Assembly (NCBI GenBank): GCA_964485815.1
Contig: CAZAJX010000039.1
Location: 1 to 15,249 of the forward strand
DNA length: 15,249 nucleotides
Reading direction: 5' to 3'
Source: SFLA01 sp964485815
GTDB lineage: Bacteria; Bacillota; Clostridia; Oscillospirales; CAG-382
Part shown: positions 12,975 through 15,249 of the stretch, piece after piece
Numbering within the stretch: position 1 is the first letter of the stretch
How the letters are laid out: the number at the start of each line of letters is the position of its first letter
Program-made: the position numbers and the translations under genes
Notes under the pieces: model-generated
Told to the model about the DNA's origin: nothing
What the model saw: only the letters and a program-made list of their open reading frames with translations
Database searches by the model: none

Positions 12975-13311
12975 GAATCATATATGGAGGTTTTTTAGAG
13001 AACGATACGACGCGGAATATATTATTGTTGATGCAAAGAATTCAGATAAACCTATTACAAAACACGACATCTTACAAATGAGCCATTACTTGAAGGTGAA
13101 AGGTGTAGGTCGTTTTGGTATTATTATTTCGAGAAAAGGGCTTGGAAAATCATCACAAATCGCCTTGCGTGACACGTGGCTTCATGAAGAAAAAATGATA
13201 GTCGTATTAGATGATAATGATATTGAAACTATGCTGAAAGAGATGCGAATCAAAAATGATCCTGCGGTTATTTTACGTCAAAAAGTGGCAGAGTTAAGGG
13301 TATCAATATGA
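12958..13311 (+). pseudogene. C-terminal remnant of a restriction-endonuclease-like protein
   Basis: The frame is open from 12958 but the only ATG is at 13078, inside the homologous part. It reads ERYDAEYIIVDAKN, then PITKHDILQMSHYLKVKGVG, FGIIISRKGLGKS and KMIVVLDDNDIETML, ending at TGA 13309-13311. VDAKN resembles the (D/E)xK half of a PD-(D/E)xK nuclease active site, and YLK..G.G.FGIIISRKG is a pattern of restriction-like proteins often found in phage-defence or accessory regions. The N-terminus and first catalytic acid are absent. An alternative frame from ATG 12971 reads GGFLENDTTR, which may be another scrap of the same parent gene, implying an internal deletion with frameshift. A product of 77 residues from 13078 is possible but would lack the active site. 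Confidence 0.65.
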
Positions 13312-13380
13312 CAAAAGTCAAAGAGTTGTGCTGAAGGAAATCTGCATACTATAGATTATTGATACTTTTACAAAAAGATA

Positions 13381-13422
13381 AAAAACGAAAGGAACCGACA
13401 TTTTGTTTCGGTTCCTTTCTTT
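13381..13422. terminator. Bidirectional terminator between convergent genes
   Basis: GAAAGGAACCGA (13387-13398) pairs with TCGGTTCCTTTC (13408-13419). Ts follow on the plus strand, and the AAAAA before the stem gives a T run on the minus strand, serving both the plus-strand remnant and the minus-strand recombinase. Confidence 0.8.
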
Positions 13423-13448
13423 GCCTATAGCAACGCAACCATTGACGC

Positions 13449-13775
13449 TCATATCGAGAACGCGTCGGTTAAGCCGTTTAGTCGGGTGGTGTCCTTCTTC
13501 ACATAATACATCTCCGTAATCTGCGAGGTGCTGTGTCCGAGGATGTCTGCGACTTGCTTTGGTGTTAGGGATATGATTGTGCCGTCGGGCTGTTTAACGC
13601 CGTTTACCAGGTTGGTTGCGAAGGTGTGGCGTAGTGAGTGGAGCCCTCGGTGTTCGAGCCCTGCACCGTCTAACAGGCGGTAATAACGCCGTCTGAATCG
13701 ATCGGGCTTGAGGAAGTTTCCGTTGATGTCTGGTATAAGAGGGAAGTCCTCGCCGAGATATATTTCCTCTCGCAT
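13449..13775 (-). pseudogene. Catalytic C-terminal fragment of a tyrosine recombinase (integrase)
   Basis: The 108-residue frame holds the second half of a phage/conjugative-element integrase catalytic domain. LHSLRHTFATNL gives H46-x-x-R49, ADILGHSTSQITEMYYV gives H81 and, nine residues later, the probable nucleophile Y90. Full-length relatives have about 350-400 residues; the arm-binding and core-binding domains and the first catalytic arginine are missing, so recombination on its own is unlikely. The frame stays open a few residues upstream (YLQEGVVKE) to a stop near 13808, with ATG at 13773-13775 the only start. A GGAGG and an AAAGGAA lie before that ATG, so expression is possible. It marks the region as formerly mobile. 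Confidence 0.75.
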
Positions 13776-13804
13776 TTCCTTTACTACACCCTCCTGTAAG
13801 TATG

Positions 13805-13813
13805 ATTATATCA
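13805..13813 (-). promoter_or_regulatory. Extended -10 upstream of the recombinase fragment
   Basis: On the minus strand the sequence reads TGATATAAT, an extended -10 element, about 30 bases before the ATG. No good -35 is seen at 16-18 bp. Confidence 0.4.
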
Positions 13814-14003
13814 TAGATTAAAGCGGAATAATTAACAAAAAATGAAATTATGAGTGATTTTGAGGAAAAAATTAAAACATCGGTGTATTGCTTTTACCGT
13901 AATATCGGACGTGATAGAGCAGTGAATGTCAATAACAGATTATTATTTTAAAATTGTTTTAGGAAAGGAATGGAATGAATATACTAATTCTTCTGAAAAT
14001 ATA

Positions 14004-14033
14004 TTGACAACTATACTTCTTTAGGAGTATAAT
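14004..14033 (+). promoter_or_regulatory. Promoter of the toxin-antitoxin-like operon
   Basis: TTGACA (14004-14009) and TATAAT (14028-14033) with an 18-bp spacer, followed by GGAGG (14061-14065) and ATG 14075. Confidence 0.88.
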
Positions 14034-14060
14034 AAAAGCGAGATAACTCTAAAGAAGTAT
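14013..14060 (+). promoter_or_regulatory. Inverted-repeat operator over the operon promoter
   Basis: ATACTTCTTTAG (14013-14024) is perfectly inverted as CTAAAGAAGTAT (14049-14060). One arm fills the -35/-10 spacer and the other ends just before the ribosome binding site. The left arm also forms a smaller ATACT/AGTAT palindrome (14013-14030). This placement suits autorepression, most simply by the XRE protein of the same operon. Confidence 0.75.
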
Positions 14061-14074
14061 GGAGGTTTCAAAAA

Positions 14075-14752
14075 ATGAGCAAACTAATCCTATATCACGG
14101 TTCACCTGAAATTATTCAAACTCCCGTGTTTGGAAAAGGGAAATCATATAATGACTACGGGAAGGGCTTCTATTGCACCGAGCACTTGGAACTTGCAAAG
14201 GAATGGGCTTGTACCGAAAACACAGACGGTTATGCCAACAAATATGAAATTGATACTGCCGAGCTTTCTGTTCTCAATCTTTCTTCCGACGAATACACGA
14301 TTCTGCATTGGCTGGCTCTGCTGATGAAATACCGTAAGTTCCGTGTTTCAACTCCTGTTATGAAACGCGGTGCGGATTGGCTGAAGGAACATTTCCTGAT
14401 TGATCTGACACCGTATGATGCAGTCATAGGTTACCGTGCGGACGATTCTTACTTCTCTTTTGCAAGAGCATTTATAAACAACGAAATTTCCCTCAAGCAG
14501 CTTTCCTGTGCTATGCGGCTCGGCAAGCTCGGTGAACAGTTTGTTTTGAAAAGCCCTGTTGCTTTTGAAAAGATTCAGTTTGTTTCATATGAGATTGCTG
14601 ATAATACGGTGTGTTACGCGAAAAGAAAAGTCCGCGATGATGAAGCGAGAGCCGCTTTCCGTGCAGAGCTTGAAAAAGACGATTTAGACGGTCTTTATAT
14701 GAGAGATATTATCCGTGAGGAGGTACAAGCGGATGATCCACGCTTACGATAA
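14075..14752 (+). CDS. DUF3990 protein, ADP-ribosyltransferase-like putative toxin
   Basis: Protein of 225 residues. Its N-terminus LILYHGSPEIIQTPVF with YHGS (7-10), followed by NDYGKGFYCTEHLELAKEWA (YGKGFY at 28-33), is the hallmark of DUF3990, whose fold relates to ADP-ribosyltransferases; the H and Y residues would sit at the NAD site. YDAVIGYRADDSYFSFARAF (114-133) and LGEQFVLKS (152-160, with E154/Q155 as candidate third-motif residues) complete the family pattern. The NAD-dependent activity is inferred from the fold, not shown. It is the first gene of an operon with an inverted-repeat operator; its last 20 bases overlap the next gene. This order, ART-like protein then XRE protein, parallels RES-Xre toxin-antitoxin modules. 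Confidence 0.83.
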   Translation: MSKLILYHGSPEIIQTPVFGKGKSYNDYGKGFYCTEHLELAKEWACTENTDGYANKYEIDTAELSVLNLSSDEYTILHWLALLMKYRKFRVSTPVMKRGADWLKEHFLIDLTPYDAVIGYRADDSYFSFARAFINNEISLKQLSCAMRLGKLGEQFVLKSPVAFEKIQFVSYEIADNTVCYAKRKVRDDEARAAFRAELEKDDLDGLYMRDIIREEVQADDPRLR

Positions 14753-15249
14753 TCAATATCTTGATGATGCCATGAGGTGCCTGGGCGAAGCTATGGACTA
14801 CGCCGCCAATAGCTGCCAAATGAGTATGGACGGCTTTCTTGAGCTGTTTATTGGCACAGGTTATGCAGAACAATTTGCTGCGGGTGTTCCAAAATATGTA
14901 TCCGGTATTTCCGGCACAGAACTTGTAATGGATGTGCTTACAAAATCCGGAATTGATATGGACTTCCCGCAGGCGCAGATTGACTATGACTATTCACCGC
15001 AGTATTGGTGCGGTTGGATTCTTGCTTACTATCAATGGTACACCGGACGGAGTTTCAAGGAGATTGCGAAGTATATAACTATGCAGGAGATTGAAAAGCT
15101 CTATCCTACTCTGCATGAAGCATCCGAGAAGAAATTCGTAGATACTGTTAATCGTATAATACGTAAGAAGAACCCGCCGACTCGTCTGCAGGCGCAGCGC
15201 AAGATCAGCGGTTATTCACAGAGAGAGCTTGCGGAAAAGGTTGGTGTCA
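14733..15249 (+). CDS. XRE-type regulator/putative antitoxin with large N-terminal domain (cut by window end)
   Basis: An open frame of 172 residues runs to the window edge. ATG 14733 is 8 bases after a strong GAGGAGGT (14717-14724) and lies inside the toxin gene, so translation is probably coupled. Residues 1-150 (MIHAYDNQYLDDAMRCLGEA, DYDYSPQYWCGWILAYYQWY, YPTLHEASEKKFVDTVNRII) form a mostly helical domain that I associate from memory with partners of DUF3990 genes. From about residue 152, RLQAQRKISGYSQRELAEKVGV is the start of a helix-turn-helix domain of the XRE/Cro type, with SQRELAEKVGV as helices 2-3. The likely role is to neutralise the DUF3990 protein and bind the operator at 14013-14060. 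The 3' end lies beyond the window. Confidence 0.83.
   Translation, partial: MIHAYDNQYLDDAMRCLGEAMDYAANSCQMSMDGFLELFIGTGYAEQFAAGVPKYVSGISGTELVMDVLTKSGIDMDFPQAQIDYDYSPQYWCGWILAYYQWYTGRSFKEIAKYITMQEIEKLYPTLHEASEKKFVDTVNRIIRKKNPPTRLQAQRKISGYSQRELAEKVGV

Noticed and set aside
13850..13951. 33-residue frame starting MSDFEEKIKTSVYCFYRN
   Set aside because: No ribosome binding site, no promoter of its own and no family I can recognise; it may be a scrap of a lost gene but cannot be supported.

Overview
The window looks like chromosomal DNA of a Gram-positive, low-to-moderate GC member of the Clostridia, plausibly an uncultured gut lineage. Supporting signs are strong AAGGAG-type ribosome binding sites, consensus sigma-A promoters (often with a TG extension before the -10), Gram-positive LexA boxes of the form GAAC-N4-GTTC, tRNA genes with encoded CCA, and T-rich intrinsic terminators. 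The exact taxon cannot be read from this sequence.

Layout. Positions 1-106 hold the 3' end of an unidentified gene (perhaps LURP-one/YxjI-like). An SOS-type promoter with two LexA boxes drives a Y-family DNA polymerase (230-1429). Next come asparaginyl-tRNA synthetase (1551-2957) and a class I aspartate aminotransferase (2982-4217), probably co-transcribed. A lipoprotein with an acidic stalk and a CBM9-like domain (4344-5654) and a sugar-phosphate isomerase/epimerase-type TIM barrel protein (5841-6716) follow. Their flanks carry three copies of a small hairpin repeat that begins GGGTCCCC. After these lie a membrane-anchored hypothetical protein and a serine O-acetyltransferase (7492-8151). 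tRNA-Arg(ACG), a HExxH SprT-like protein, and a likely operon of DMT transporter, YwaF-like membrane protein and OPA-type MFS transporter (9215-12127) come next, then tRNA-Asp(GTC) and tRNA-Trp(CCA).

From about 12.6 kb to the end the window is an accessory region: a GNAT acetyltransferase remnant, a restriction-endonuclease-like remnant, the catalytic C-terminal piece of a tyrosine recombinase on the minus strand, and a toxin-antitoxin-like pair. That pair is a DUF3990 ADP-ribosyltransferase-like protein followed by an XRE-type protein cut by the window edge, behind a promoter embedded in a 12-bp inverted repeat.

The most unusual signal lies beside two tRNA genes. Downstream of both tRNA-Arg and tRNA-Trp the same order is seen: intact tRNA, terminator, a short antisense copy of that tRNA's own T-arm, one or more nested hairpins, a sense copy of that same tRNA's 3' end including CCA, then a second terminator. 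The copied sequence differs between the loci and in each case matches the adjacent tRNA, so this is not an ordinary transposon end. It may be a family of tiny tRNA-targeted elements, a remnant of islands integrated at tRNA 3' ends, or a structured RNA trailer. No function can be proved from this sequence alone.
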